A stretch of 38,888 nt of DNA, taken from NCBI GenBank assembly GCA_028289565.1, contig JANQPE010000047.1, positions 1-38,888 of the forward strand. The letters run 5' to 3'. The DNA is from Parerythrobacter sp. (GTDB taxonomy: Bacteria > Pseudomonadota > Alphaproteobacteria > Sphingomonadales > Sphingomonadaceae). A program made the position numbers and the translations under genes. Position 1 is the stretch's first letter. Every line of letters starts with the position of its first letter. The notes under the pieces were generated by a model. It made no database searches. It worked only from the letters and a program-made list of their open reading frames with translations, and was not told the origin of the DNA. Below, piece by piece: positions 17,101 through 25,637 of the stretch.

Positions 17101-17364
17101 GCGCTTGGGATCGCCGATCACGACATCGGTCAGGACCTGCCTTTCGGGTCCAATCGATACTATTTCGTATTCGCCGGGAAGGTCGTATTCGGCCAACGTG
17201 CCGGCTATGATGTCGTTGGCAAGCTGTTCGCGCCGAATCCACCCGTACAAGGCGACAAGTAGCAAGAACAGGACCAAGGAAACGAAAAAACGCCATCGCT
17301 TGCGGCGCGGCACCAGCCGGGCAACAAGGCTTTTTCCAGCAGCGTCCATTTCGGCCTGAGCCAT
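14143..17364 (-). CDS. ydbH: YdbH-family AsmA-like intermembrane lipid transport protein
   Basis: The 1073-residue product has a basic N-terminus and one inner-membrane helix (about 26-43, FFVSLVLFLLLVALYGWI). A very long region rich in beta-strands follows, typical of AsmA-like bridges, and the C-terminal quarter carries the YdbH domain (EQTELGNLRASGIFDGRIPI and VRFDGVSQGAGTDRNFI). In E. coli YdbH, with TamB and YhdP, carries phospholipid toward the outer membrane and forms a bridge with YnbE. The downstream ynbE-ydbL genes support the assignment. MAQAEMDAAG at 17364 is the chosen start; longer frames would overlap the divergent radC-like gene. Confidence 0.9.
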   Translation of the reverse strand: MAQAEMDAAGKSLVARLVPRRKRWRFFVSLVLFLLLVALYGWIRREQLANDIIAGTLAEYDLPGEYEIVSIGPERQVLTDVVIGDPKRPDLTIERVEVALRYRFGTPAVGRVTLLRPRLFGKLAGGAVSFGSLDKVIHADSDAPSGLPGLDLELIDGRALIESEYGSIGVKAEGKGALDHGFEGVLAATAPELDAGGCAIRDVSLYGRVGVTRGTPNFVGPLRLSQLACPKVQARWKDAAAILDISMTPEFDRAEGRARVSSGALAIGSMRGGGIGGSIRTVYGENGVDARYTLTGRDLALPQVTMATVTADGSFRSRDGFDRLELQTDIEGQEIRLGDVLDASLANAGLASQGTLLTPILSKIRSSLQREARGSRLLAELTVRKKGDVVSLVSPSARLRGGSGAALLSASRVRLSTIGGASRFSGNLSTGGEGLPKIAGRLERRSNGRSLFRLRMAEYRAGDSLLAIPEISLAQSQGGAIGFAGDIVASGALPGGGADMLRIPVSGMWSSGNGLSLWRKCIEIGFRRLAYAQLELENRALTLCPGRSGAIARINDDTVRIAAGIPGLDLAGKLADTPMSINTGPVGFAYPGVMTARELDVMLGPVNRANRFRISGIDALLGNELSGSFTGAEAMLDAVPLDLRDASGNWRYADGVFTLAEGVVTVEDREIEHRFEPLIARDAILRLADNIVTAAADLREPDSDRIVTAVDIRHNVSTGTGHADLRVDGLRFDDALQPDELTYLAEGVVANVKGMVAGTGRIDWNEKDVTSSGEFSSESLDLAAAFGPVRDASGTIAFTDLLGLTTAPRQTLRIGSVNPGIEVLDGEIRFALRDGRLLSVEDGTWPFMGGRLILEKVDLNVGVSEARRYVFRIEGLDGAQFVEQTELGNLRASGIFDGRIPIVFDEIGNGVIQGGTLNSRTPGGNVSYVGELIYEDLSPIANFAFSALSSLDYETMSIAMDGPLTGEIVTRVRFDGVSQGAGTDRNFITRQIADLPIRFNVNIRAPFYKLIGSFKAIYDPALVRDPRDLGLLTDDGTRLRETISGEGTASEIDTQDLTSDESAIQHQESETLP

Positions 17365-17420
17365 CTTCCCACCCTTGCGCGTATTGTCTGGCAAAGGCAA
17401 TGAGCCTGCGAGGAACGCCG

Positions 17421-18134
17421 ATGGCGGGGGTTTGGTTGCCGCAAGCTGAAGAAAAGCCGCCGAAACATGGCGGATCCGGGCATCGCGCACGATTGCGAAA
17501 GAGGCTGCTCGAAGGCGGGGCCGAAGCCCTGGCCGATTATGAAGTGCTCGAATACCTGCTATTCGCCGCAGTCAGACAGGGTGATACCAAGCCGGTGGCC
17601 AAAGAGCTGATCGAAAGGTTCGGCTCGCTATCCGCAGTGCTCAACGCCGAACCCGGTGCATTGCTGCAGGTCAAGGGTGTTGGAGAAACCAGCGTCGCGG
17701 CACTCAAGTCGGTGGCGCTGGCTGCACGCAGGATGGCTCGCAACGAAGTGGAACGAAAGCCTGTTTTGGGAAGCTGGCAGGCCTTGCTGGATTACCTTAC
17801 TATCGACATGGCCCACTTGACACATGAGCGGGTGCGCGTGCTCTACCTCAACGCCCACAACCGGCTGATCATGGATTTTCTCGCCGCCGAGGGAACGATA
17901 GACGAAGCTGCAATCCATCCGCGTGAAGTGGTCAAGCGCGCGCTCGACTTGGGAGCAACGGCGTTGATCCTTGTTCACAACCATCCCAGTGGCGATCCGG
18001 AACCCAGCCGGGCCGATATCCAGATTACCAACCGCATCACCGAAGCCGGACGGCTGCTAGGGATCGTCGTGCACGATCATGTCATCATAGGTCGCGACGG
18101 CCACGCTTCGCTCAAGACCAAGGGACTGATCTGA
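17421..18134 (+). CDS. radC: RadC-family (JAB/MPN domain) protein
   Basis: A 237-residue protein. An N-terminal helix-hairpin-helix-like part (LLQVKGVGETSVAALKSV) precedes the JAB metalloprotease-like domain with LVHNHPSGDPEPSRADI, the HxH...SxxD metal motif, and VVHDHVIIG. RadC proteins are linked by name to DNA repair but their biochemical role is unsettled. The ATG at 17421 follows GAGGAA; an in-frame ATG at 17400 has a poor site. It diverges from ydbH with only 56 bases between start codons. Confidence 0.93.
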   Translation: MAGVWLPQAEEKPPKHGGSGHRARLRKRLLEGGAEALADYEVLEYLLFAAVRQGDTKPVAKELIERFGSLSAVLNAEPGALLQVKGVGETSVAALKSVALAARRMARNEVERKPVLGSWQALLDYLTIDMAHLTHERVRVLYLNAHNRLIMDFLAAEGTIDEAAIHPREVVKRALDLGATALILVHNHPSGDPEPSRADIQITNRITEAGRLLGIVVHDHVIIGRDGHASLKTKGLI

Positions 18135-18156
18135 GAGGGTGACGGCTTTCGCCCGG

Positions 18157-20949
18157 TCAGTTTCCCAGACCAAGGTCGTAACGCGAATAGTAGCGTTTCA
18201 GATAAGGTGTCTGGCGCAATGCGGTTTCGATATCGTTCGTGCCGCCATCGTCGCCTTTCGCAAGGCGAACCAAGCCGCGCAAATAGCGCGAAGCGGATTG
18301 CCCTGGTGACATTCGCAGCGCTTCGTCCAGATCGGACAATGCTTCGTCATAACGGCCAAGCCGGAAATGAACCAATGCCCGGCTGTCGAGCGATGGCGCC
18401 GGATTCGCCGCGCGCTCTACGGCCTTGATGCATTGATCAAGCGCATTGTCCAACGCGACCTTGTACAAGCCGCGATACCAGCAATCCGAATTGAGCAGAT
18501 CGGCACTTTGCGAGCGATCCGCCAGCTCTTCCGCGATGGTCTTCAAGCCATCGTCCAGATTGCCGCGAAGCGCAAAAATCTCGGCCCGGGCATCGGCAAG
18601 GCTATCCAGGTCTTCTTCGCTCGCGGGCAGCGAATCAAGCAATTCCATCGCAGCCTCGGTCTCGCCTTCGCGGCCCTGGATACGGGCAAGCTCGATGGCG
18701 AGATGATTCTCGGGATTGATATCGTAAGCCACGGCCAGATCGGTGATCGCCCGGTCCATATGCCCCAGCGACCGCAACACCCGCGCGCGCGACGCATATA
18801 GTAGTGCCGACGGCTCGTGCTCGATAATACGGTCGTAATCGGCCAATGCGCGTTCGAAATCATAGATCAGCTCGAAGAAGCCAGCGCGCGCCTGAAGAGG
18901 AGCGAAATCGTCATCCTTCGCTTCCTCGACCGCTTTATCGTAGCGAGCAAGCGCGTTTCTGGTTCGTCTGGCACGCTCCCTGTCGTCCAGATCCCATCGC
19001 CATTGGATATCTGCCGGAGCATAAAGGCGCAAGGACTGGGCAGCGAAACGACGGGCAGCCCGTTTTTCCCCGGACAGCTGGCCTACCGGTATTTCGCCCA
19101 AAGCGCGGTGTATGCTTTCCCACGTTTCCAGCCTGTCCGCTTCGATCGAAGCGCGACGCGTTACCCGCGTATTGGCAAACTCCGCTTCCAGCTCGCTTTC
19201 GCCGACCAGTTCGTATCCCTTGCCACCCTGCGGTATGGTATAGATCCCGGACATACGGACCAGCGAAGGCCCGAAGGTTGCGACAGGGATATCGCGCCAG
19301 GCCGGCTTGGCGCGATTGGGATTGAACGCCGTCCCTCCCAGACCGGATTCGAGGCGCATGAAAACCTTGCCCCGTTCGAACTCGAAATCGGGCGGCGCTA
19401 CACCTTCGACTTTGATCACTCCCAGCGCGGCATCCTCATCATAGCTGAGTGAAACGTCGGTTACCTGTGCCCCCGATATCATGCCGCTCCCGAACGACCG
19501 CCCGATCTGACTAAGCATTTCCGGATCCTGGTCGATCGCGGTGCTCCGCATCCGGGCACCGGCCGGACCGCTCATTTCCACTTCGATCTCGAACAGGTAA
19601 GGCAAATCGATGCCTGCCGAATGGTCGACCCTTGCGTGAATTGCCATGACCGGAACCGCCTGGATGCGTTGCACCATGGGCACGAGGCCGGCACCATCGG
19701 TGCTCAACGGCAGCGCATAATGAAAGCCGGGAACATCGCCGATATTCGACAGCCGGGTGGCCGAACTGGTCCCATCGAGCCAATATTCCGTACCATCTAT
19801 CGTGGCGCGGACGATCATGTGGTCGAAATTGGCTGGTAGAGGCAACAGATCCGGCAGCGCATCTCCACCGCGACTGGCAACCAGCACGACATCCGCATCT
19901 ATGCCCAGCTCGTGCAATAGCGACAGCAGCAGGACGGATTTCGCCTTGCAGTCGCCGTAGCGAAGCCGCCATGTCTCCTCGGCATCCTGGGGCAGGTAGT
20001 TTCCGCCATCGAGCCCTTTGAGCAGGTAGCTAACTTCGTCCTGCACCAATTGCGTTGCAAGTGCGGCACGCGCCAGAGGATCTTCGGTTTCCGCCGCGAT
20101 CAGCACCACCTGGTCGGCCACCTCGCTTCCGGGATCGATCACCGCCGCTTCGAGGAAATGCGGGGCCATGACCCGCGAAAGCTCGTTCCAACTGTCGAAG
20201 GATCCGACACGCAAGAAGGGCGGCCGTCGATAACGCGATGGGGCATCTCCGGGCATTTCCTCGCGCTCGGCAAGCGGCAGCTCGACGGAGAGCATGCGGT
20301 ATCCGTGGCGCACTTCGGGTTCAGGCAAGGTCACATCCGGCCCGGCACGCCAGCCGATATCGGCATCCTGTGGCCAGCTTACCATCGCGCGGGCATACCC
20401 CACCCGCCACGGTTCGGATGGCAGGAATTGCGTGACTTGTACTTCCTCGCCAAGCGCCTGGTCGGCCAGCGTCGTACTGCTTGCGATTCGCAGCACGTCA
20501 CCCACCCGCAGATCCGGCACGGCGACGGTTGCAGTCAGTTGCCCGTCGAGGAAGCGCTGCTCGAGCCTCCGCTCACGCCGGATAACCTCGAATTCGAGGC
20601 CTTCTCCAATCAGGTCGCGCACCTCTCCATCGCGATGAATTTCAAGGCGATGGATTGTAAGATCGCCCTTGTCCGGCAGCCAGGTGAGCCGGAGGGTTCC
20701 CTGGGATGTAAGCTCGTCCGGATCGTCAAGCCGGATCGCCTTGTCTTCATAGGAATGGACCAGACCGCTTTCGAGCCTGTGCTGGAAATCGTACAGCAAT
20801 TGCGATGGCCCGTTCTGGACTTGCTCGGGGTCGATTTGCGCAACGGCAACCCAGTCAGGCGTAGGCGCGTAGAGGACGTCCGTCCCGGCCAAAGCAGGGG
20901 CGGCAAGCGCCAAAACCGAAACCGTTGCCGATGCTGCAACAATACGCAT
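18157..20949 (-). CDS. Secreted DUF3857/transglutaminase-like protein with TPR repeats
   Basis: A 930-residue exported protein. A signal peptide (residues 1-21, ending APALA) is followed by a DUF3857 domain (about 60-240). A transglutaminase-like domain has a full Cys-His-Asp set: Cys334 in YGDCKAKS, His377 in FDHMIV and Asp392 in WLDGTSS. The C-terminal quarter carries several TPR helices (for example ALADYDRIIEHEPSALLYAS and ALSDLDEALRMSPGQSASRY). It probably works in the periplasm. Its substrate is unknown; the fold allows peptidase, amidase or crosslinking activity. ATG 20949 follows AGAGGGG. Its end lies 22 bases from the convergent radC-like gene. Confidence 0.88.
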   Translation of the reverse strand: MRIVAASATVSVLALAAPALAGTDVLYAPTPDWVAVAQIDPEQVQNGPSQLLYDFQHRLESGLVHSYEDKAIRLDDPDELTSQGTLRLTWLPDKGDLTIHRLEIHRDGEVRDLIGEGLEFEVIRRERRLEQRFLDGQLTATVAVPDLRVGDVLRIASSTTLADQALGEEVQVTQFLPSEPWRVGYARAMVSWPQDADIGWRAGPDVTLPEPEVRHGYRMLSVELPLAEREEMPGDAPSRYRRPPFLRVGSFDSWNELSRVMAPHFLEAAVIDPGSEVADQVVLIAAETEDPLARAALATQLVQDEVSYLLKGLDGGNYLPQDAEETWRLRYGDCKAKSVLLLSLLHELGIDADVVLVASRGGDALPDLLPLPANFDHMIVRATIDGTEYWLDGTSSATRLSNIGDVPGFHYALPLSTDGAGLVPMVQRIQAVPVMAIHARVDHSAGIDLPYLFEIEVEMSGPAGARMRSTAIDQDPEMLSQIGRSFGSGMISGAQVTDVSLSYDEDAALGVIKVEGVAPPDFEFERGKVFMRLESGLGGTAFNPNRAKPAWRDIPVATFGPSLVRMSGIYTIPQGGKGYELVGESELEAEFANTRVTRRASIEADRLETWESIHRALGEIPVGQLSGEKRAARRFAAQSLRLYAPADIQWRWDLDDRERARRTRNALARYDKAVEEAKDDDFAPLQARAGFFELIYDFERALADYDRIIEHEPSALLYASRARVLRSLGHMDRAITDLAVAYDINPENHLAIELARIQGREGETEAAMELLDSLPASEEDLDSLADARAEIFALRGNLDDGLKTIAEELADRSQSADLLNSDCWYRGLYKVALDNALDQCIKAVERAANPAPSLDSRALVHFRLGRYDEALSDLDEALRMSPGQSASRYLRGLVRLAKGDDGGTNDIETALRQTPYLKRYYSRYDLGLGN

Positions 20950-21122
20950 CGCATTCCCCTCTATATTCTGCCCCTCGCGCCAGCCTAACTCCGCACTGGC
21001 CAGATGCAACCGTAGCCAGCGTAATACGACATCGACACGGAATCGAGCGCGTGGCCTTGCCATTGTTCGTCGCCCATCCTAGCCGCGCCTGCAACACGAA
21101 TCTCGCCCAAGCCGGAGTTGTC

Positions 21123-22433
21123 ATGGTTCCCCGTTATGCCCGCCCCGAAATATCCGCCATATGGGAGCCCGAGGCTCGCTATCGCATCTGGTTCGAAATC
21201 GAGGCGCATGCGACCGAAAAGCTAGGTGAACTCGGCGTCGTGCCCGAAAGCGCTTCCAGGGCATTGTGGGATTGGTGGGCTACAAAACCCGAAATCGACG
21301 TGCCGGCAATCGATGCGATCGAGGCGGTCACCAAGCACGATGTCATCGCCTTCCTGACCTGGGTCGCGGAGCAAGTAGGCGACGAGGCACGCTTCATGCA
21401 CCAGGGCATGACTAGTTCCGATGTCCTCGATACGACCCTTGCTGTCCAGCTTGCGCGCTCCGCAGACATATTACTCGAAGATCTCGACTTGCTCCTTGCC
21501 GCGATCAAGCGCCGTGCCGAAGAACACAAATATACCCCGACCATCGGGCGCAGCCACGGTATCCATGCGGAACCGGTCACGTTCGGCCTCAAGCTGGCGC
21601 AGGCCTATGCCGAGTTTGCCCGTTGCCGACAACGGCTCGTCGCAGCACGCGATGAAGTCGCCACCTGCGCGATCTCGGGTGCGGTCGGTACTTTCGCCAA
21701 TGTCGATCCCTCGGTCGAACAGCATGTCGCGGATCGACTCGGCTTGGCAATCGAACCGGTCAGCACGCAAGTGATCCCACGCGACCGACACGCAATGTTC
21801 TTTGCGACTCTGGCCGTAATCGCAGGTTCGATAGAGCGTATCGCGGTGGAGATACGCCATCTGCAACGGACCGAAGTACTCGAGGCCGAAGAGTTTTTCT
21901 CCAAAGGTCAAAAGGGCAGTTCGGCCATGCCGCACAAGCGCAACCCTATCCTGACCGAAAACCTGACCGGGCAGGCACGGATGATCCGGGCCTATGCCCT
22001 GCCCGCGCTGGAGAACGTCGCTCTATGGCACGAACGCGACATATCGCATTCCTCTGTCGAGCGCTTCATCGGCCCCGACGCCACGATTACGCTGGACTTC
22101 GCGCTCGCGCGCCTTACCGGCGTGGTCGACAAGCTGCTCATCTACCCCGAACGGATGCGGAAGAACATGGACCGGATGGGTGGACTGATCCATTCCCAGC
22201 GGGTTCTGCTGGCGCTGACCCAGTCCGGCATCAGCCGCGAGAGTGCTTACGCCATCGTCCAGCGCAATGCGATGAAGGTATGGGAATCGGACGGTACACT
22301 ATCACTGCTCGAGTTGCTGAAGCAGGACAGCAAAGTCACAAGCGCGCTTTCGCATACCGAACTCGAAGAGAAATTCGACCTCGACTATCATTTCAAGCAC
22401 GTGGATACGATATTCGAGCGTGTGTTCGGCTAG
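21123..22433 (+). CDS. purB: Adenylosuccinate lyase
   Basis: The 436-residue fumarase-superfamily enzyme acts twice in purine synthesis (SAICAR to AICAR, adenylosuccinate to AMP). The family signature SSAMPHKRNP is present near residue 270, with MHQGMTSSDVLDT and the ISHSSVERFI segment carrying catalytic residues. MVPRYARPEISAIW at 21123 follows GGAG at 6 bases; the longer frame from 20925 is rejected. The gap of 173 bases to the divergent DUF3857 gene must hold both promoters. Confidence 0.96.
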   Translation: MVPRYARPEISAIWEPEARYRIWFEIEAHATEKLGELGVVPESASRALWDWWATKPEIDVPAIDAIEAVTKHDVIAFLTWVAEQVGDEARFMHQGMTSSDVLDTTLAVQLARSADILLEDLDLLLAAIKRRAEEHKYTPTIGRSHGIHAEPVTFGLKLAQAYAEFARCRQRLVAARDEVATCAISGAVGTFANVDPSVEQHVADRLGLAIEPVSTQVIPRDRHAMFFATLAVIAGSIERIAVEIRHLQRTEVLEAEEFFSKGQKGSSAMPHKRNPILTENLTGQARMIRAYALPALENVALWHERDISHSSVERFIGPDATITLDFALARLTGVVDKLLIYPERMRKNMDRMGGLIHSQRVLLALTQSGISRESAYAIVQRNAMKVWESDGTLSLLELLKQDSKVTSALSHTELEEKFDLDYHFKHVDTIFERVFG

Positions 22434-22514
22434 GCATCGACGCGCCCTTCCCTTCGCTGCCCAACCCGCCTAGCATCGCTGCAGAAACCGATATCGGATA
22501 TCAGGGGAAATTAA

Positions 22515-22865
22515 ATGCAGGTCGTGCGCACGATTTTCTGGTTGCTTCTGCTGGTCGGGCTGATCGTCTTTTCGATTTTCAACTGGAACGCGGTCGAAGT
22601 GAAAATCTGGGACAATTTGGTACTTGAGACCAAGGTTCCGGCGCTGGTGATCGTATCCTTCCTGCTCGGCCTGGTACCGATGTGGTTGGTCCATCGCGGT
22701 ACAAAATGGCGCCTGACGCGTCGCATTGCCGCACTTGAAAACGCAACCCGTGCGATTTCCACCACGCCAGCCATGACCACTCCATCGCCCGTCCCTTCCG
22801 CAAATCATGAACAGCCGGAAGCGGACGCACTCAAACCCTCCGACGATGCGAACGGGACTGCATGA
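22515..22865 (+). CDS. LapA-like (DUF1049) membrane protein
   Basis: A 116-residue protein. Two membrane helices (about 5-24 and 42-60) flank the motif FSIFNWNAVEVKIWD, which is characteristic of LapA/DUF1049 (YciS) proteins; E. coli LapA works with LapB in lipopolysaccharide assembly control. The C-terminal third is a Pro/Ser/Thr-rich tail. It follows purB and overlaps pyrF by 4 bases (ATGA). Confidence 0.88.
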   Translation: MQVVRTIFWLLLLVGLIVFSIFNWNAVEVKIWDNLVLETKVPALVIVSFLLGLVPMWLVHRGTKWRLTRRIAALENATRAISTTPAMTTPSPVPSANHEQPEADALKPSDDANGTA

Positions 22866-23536
22866 GCAATCCTGTCTATCTTGCGCTGGATCTACCTCAG
22901 CTCGACACTGCCAGGGCGCTGGCGCAAAAGGTCAAGGCGCATATCGGCGGCGTGAAACTCGGCCTCGAATTCTTCTGCGCCCACGGCCATCATGGCGTAC
23001 ATGAAATCACGCATCTTGGCCTGCCGGTGTTTCTCGACCTGAAATTGCACGATATCCCCAATACCGTCGCCGGTGCGATGCAGGCGATCCATGTCCTCGA
23101 ACCGGCGATCGTGACCGTTCACGCCAGCGGCGGACGGGCGATGATGGAAGACGCCAAGGCCGCTGCCGCCAACGGGACCAAAGTGGTCGCCGTCACCATG
23201 CTGACCAGCCTCGACGAACGCGATCTGGAGCGGACAGGCGTCAGCGGCAACGCCCACGACCAGGTCATGCGCCTGGCGGAACTTGCGGAGCTTGCCGGAC
23301 TCGACGGGATCGTGTGTTCGGGCCAGGAAGTCGGAGCGGTCCACAAGCAATGGAAAGACGGCTTTTTCGTCGTTCCCGGCTTGCGCCCGGCCGGGAGCGC
23401 CACCGGTGACCAGAAACGCGTCGTCACTCCGCGCCAGGCCCGCGACGATGGCGCCAGCGCATTGGTCATCGGTCGCCCGATAAGCCGCGCCGATAATCCG
23501 GTGCAGGCGGCACGCGATATCGAGGCGACGCTTTGA
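22862..23536 (+). CDS. pyrF: Orotidine 5'-phosphate decarboxylase
   Basis: The 224-residue TIM-barrel enzyme makes UMP from OMP. Diagnostic segments are LALDLPQLDTA (strand 1), VKLGLEFFCAHG and FLDLKLHDIPNTVAGA with the catalytic D-K-x-x-D array. VVPGLRPAGSATGDQKRVVTP and ALVIGRPISRA form the phosphate site. Translationally coupled to the LapA-like gene and followed by trpF 26 bases on. Confidence 0.96.
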   Translation: MSNPVYLALDLPQLDTARALAQKVKAHIGGVKLGLEFFCAHGHHGVHEITHLGLPVFLDLKLHDIPNTVAGAMQAIHVLEPAIVTVHASGGRAMMEDAKAAAANGTKVVAVTMLTSLDERDLERTGVSGNAHDQVMRLAELAELAGLDGIVCSGQEVGAVHKQWKDGFFVVPGLRPAGSATGDQKRVVTPRQARDDGASALVIGRPISRADNPVQAARDIEATL

Positions 23537-23562
23537 CACCCTTGCCACAACCGAACTGAGCG

Positions 23563-24195
23563 ATGACGATTCAGATCAAGATCTGCGGGCTTTCGACACC
23601 CGAGACTCTCGAGACCGCGATAGAGGCCGGGGCGACGCATGTCGGCCTGGTCCATTTCCCGCCCAGCCCACGCCATATCGAACTCGACCGGGCAGTTGAA
23701 TTGCGCCGCCTTGCACATGGCCGAGCCAGGGTCGTCCTGCTGCTCGCCAATGCCGACATACAGACAACAGCCAAGGCGATCGACGCGATAAAGCCCGATG
23801 CGATCCAGTTCCATGGCTCGGAAACTCCCGAATGGACCGATTTGGTCCGGACCCAGCTCAAGCTGGAAGTGTGGAAAGCACTCGGCGTGCGCGACCGCAA
23901 GACGCTGGCCAAGTCGGCGCGCTTTCATGGCAAGGTCGACCGGCTGTTGTTCGATGCACCCGCCAAAGCCCTGCCGGGTGGCACCGGCACCAGCTTCGAC
24001 TGGAGTATGCTGGCTGGACACGATCATCGATTGCCATGGGCGCTCGCCGGTGGCCTGGCGCCCGACAATGTCGTGGAGGCGATCGCTCAGACCGGGGCGA
24101 AAATGGTCGACACGTCATCCGGGGTCGAAAGCGCACCCGGTGTGAAAGACATCGCCAGGATACGCGCTTTTTGCAAGGCAGTGCTCGCCGCATAG
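23563..24195 (+). CDS. trpF: Phosphoribosylanthranilate isomerase
   Basis: The 210-residue TIM-barrel enzyme performs the third tryptophan-synthesis step. The N-terminus IKICGLSTPETLETAIEAGA carries the catalytic cysteine; the catalytic aspartate is in DRLLFDAPAKALPGGTGTSFDW. LAGGLAPDNVVEAI and VDTSSGVESAPGVKD form the phosphate site. In related bacteria trpF is followed closely by trpB; here 230 bases with a foreign remnant separate them. Confidence 0.96.
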   Translation: MTIQIKICGLSTPETLETAIEAGATHVGLVHFPPSPRHIELDRAVELRRLAHGRARVVLLLANADIQTTAKAIDAIKPDAIQFHGSETPEWTDLVRTQLKLEVWKALGVRDRKTLAKSARFHGKVDRLLFDAPAKALPGGTGTSFDWSMLAGHDHRLPWALAGGLAPDNVVEAIAQTGAKMVDTSSGVESAPGVKDIARIRAFCKAVLAA

Positions 24196-24199
24196 AAAA

Positions 24200-24223
24200 A
24201 GGGCGGCCCTTGCAAGCCGCCCT
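24200..24223 (-). terminator. Rho-independent terminator (minus strand) for the beta-barrel remnant
   Basis: AGGGCGGC and GCCGCCCT form a perfect 8-bp stem around an 8-base loop, with a CTTTTTCT run after the stem on the minus strand only. It lies 23 bases after the stop of the outer-membrane protein stub, so it is that gene's original terminator. It may also stop plus-strand transcripts from trpF weakly. Confidence 0.75.
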
Positions 24224-24246
24224 AACGAGTATGCTGTGGCGAAGGA

Positions 24247-24390
24247 TCAGAACTTGAAGCCAAAGCCCGCGACGGCGCTGTTCACATCTGCGAAGTCGCT
24301 GAAGAAGTGGCGGTATTCGGCCTTCAGGTAAGCTCCGCTATCGCTGAGCCTGTGCTCGTAACCGGCGGCAGCTTTTCGCACCGGATGTCT
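24247..24390 (-). pseudogene. C-terminal remnant of an outer-membrane beta-barrel protein
   Basis: Reading back from the TGA at 24249-24247 gives about 48 codons: [23 protein letters not shown] then FSDFADVNSAVAGFGFKF. Alternating hydrophobic residues, the turn and a terminal phenylalanine match the last two strands of OmpA-/Omp25-like porin-family proteins, and a terminator of correct orientation follows. Upstream the frame runs into the start of trpB on the other strand, and no barrel-like sequence continues. The 5' part of the gene has therefore been lost. The exact breakpoint, about 24370-24425, is not resolved. Confidence 0.65.
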
Positions 24391-24425
24391 GGACAGCCCC
24401 TCAAGGCTCTGCCAACGCCGCGCCG

Positions 24426-25637
24426 ATGGACTCGCCCAATTCCTTCCGCAACCAGCCCGACGAACGCGGGCATTTCGGTGATTTCGGCGGACGCTATGTC
24501 GCCGAAACGCTGATGCCGCTTATCCTCGACCTGGAGCGTGAATATCGCACTGCCCAATCCGATCCGGCTTTCCAGGCCGAATTCGACGACCTGCTCGAAC
24601 ATTATGTGGGTCGCCCCAGCCCGCTCTATTTCGCCAAGCGGCTGACCGAGGCACTTGGCGGAGCGCAAGTGTGGTTCAAGCGTGACGAACTCAACCACAC
24701 CGGCGCGCACAAGATCAACAATTGCATCGGGCAGATCCTGCTCGCGATCCGCATGGGCAAGACGCGCATCATCGCGGAAACCGGCGCGGGCCAGCACGGC
24801 GTCGCCACCGCCACCGTATGCGCGCGCTTCGGCCTGCCCTGCGTGATCTATATGGGCGCGACCGATGTCGAGCGGCAGCAGCCCAACGTGTTCCGGATGA
24901 AGCTGCTCGGGGCAGAAGTGGTGCCGGTCACTAGCGGCGCGGCGACGCTCAAGGATGCGATGAATGAGGGGCTGCGCGATTGGGTCGCGAATGTCCACGA
25001 CACTTTCTACATCATCGGCACCGCCGCAGGGCCGCATCCCTATCCGGAACTGGTGCGCGATTTCCAGAGCGTGATCGGCAAGGAAGCCCGCGCGCAGATG
25101 CTCGACCGCACGGGCCGACTGCCGGACCTGCTGATCGCCTGTATTGGCGGTGGGTCCAACGCGCTCGGCCTGTTTCACCCCTTCCTGGATGATCCCGAGG
25201 TCAGGATGCTCGGCGTCGAGGCGGCGGGCTATGGCCTCGATGGTGACCAGCATGCCGCCAGCCTGCTCGGCGGCGCCCCAGGCATCTTGCACGGGAACAA
25301 GACTTACCTGCTGCAGGACGAGGACGGCCAGATCACCGAGGGCCACTCGATCAGCGCGGGCCTCGACTATCCCGGCATCGGCCCCGAGCACGCCTGGCTC
25401 AAGGACACCGGCCGCGTCGAATATACCGCCATCACCGACGACGAAGCGCTCGATGGCTTCCAGTTGCTGTGCCGCACCGAAGGCATCATCCCCGCGCTCG
25501 AACCCAGTCACGCCCTCGCAGCAGTAGCGAAACAGGCGAAGGAAATGCCCGAGGAGAGCGTGATCCTTGCAAACCTGTGCGGACGCGGCGACAAGGACAT
25601 CTTCACGGTGGCCGAGAAGCTGGGGGTGGAAATATGA
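24426..25637 (+). CDS. trpB: Tryptophan synthase beta chain
   Basis: The 403-residue PLP enzyme condenses indole and serine. PLP lysine in HTGAHKINN, the GAGQHG loop and the phosphate-binding GGGSNALG are all visible, with [13 protein letters not shown] intact. The start [18 protein letters not shown] at 24426 lacks a clear ribosome site, perhaps because the DNA just upstream was rearranged. The stop overlaps the small membrane gene (ATGA). Confidence 0.96.
   Translation: MDSPNSFRNQPDERGHFGDFGGRYVAETLMPLILDLEREYRTAQSDPAFQAEFDDLLEHYVGRPSPLYFAKRLTEALGGAQVWFKRDELNHTGAHKINNCIGQILLAIRMGKTRIIAETGAGQHGVATATVCARFGLPCVIYMGATDVERQQPNVFRMKLLGAEVVPVTSGAATLKDAMNEGLRDWVANVHDTFYIIGTAAGPHPYPELVRDFQSVIGKEARAQMLDRTGRLPDLLIACIGGGSNALGLFHPFLDDPEVRMLGVEAAGYGLDGDQHAASLLGGAPGILHGNKTYLLQDEDGQITEGHSISAGLDYPGIGPEHAWLKDTGRVEYTAITDDEALDGFQLLCRTEGIIPALEPSHALAAVAKQAKEMPEESVILANLCGRGDKDIFTVAEKLGVEI

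Noticed and set aside
18543-19972. Long open frames on both strands across the DUF3857/TPR gene
   Set aside because: They are codon-bias shadows of the GC-rich gene; only the 930-residue frame has a signal peptide, triad and repeats.
24196-24425. Possible trp attenuator or leader peptide between trpF and trpB
   Set aside because: No run of Trp codons, and the hairpin has its T-run on the minus strand, matching the beta-barrel remnant.
24324-25511. A 395-codon minus-strand frame antisense to trpB
   Set aside because: Shadow of trpB; the beta-barrel remnant is in a different minus-strand frame and ends at 24247.
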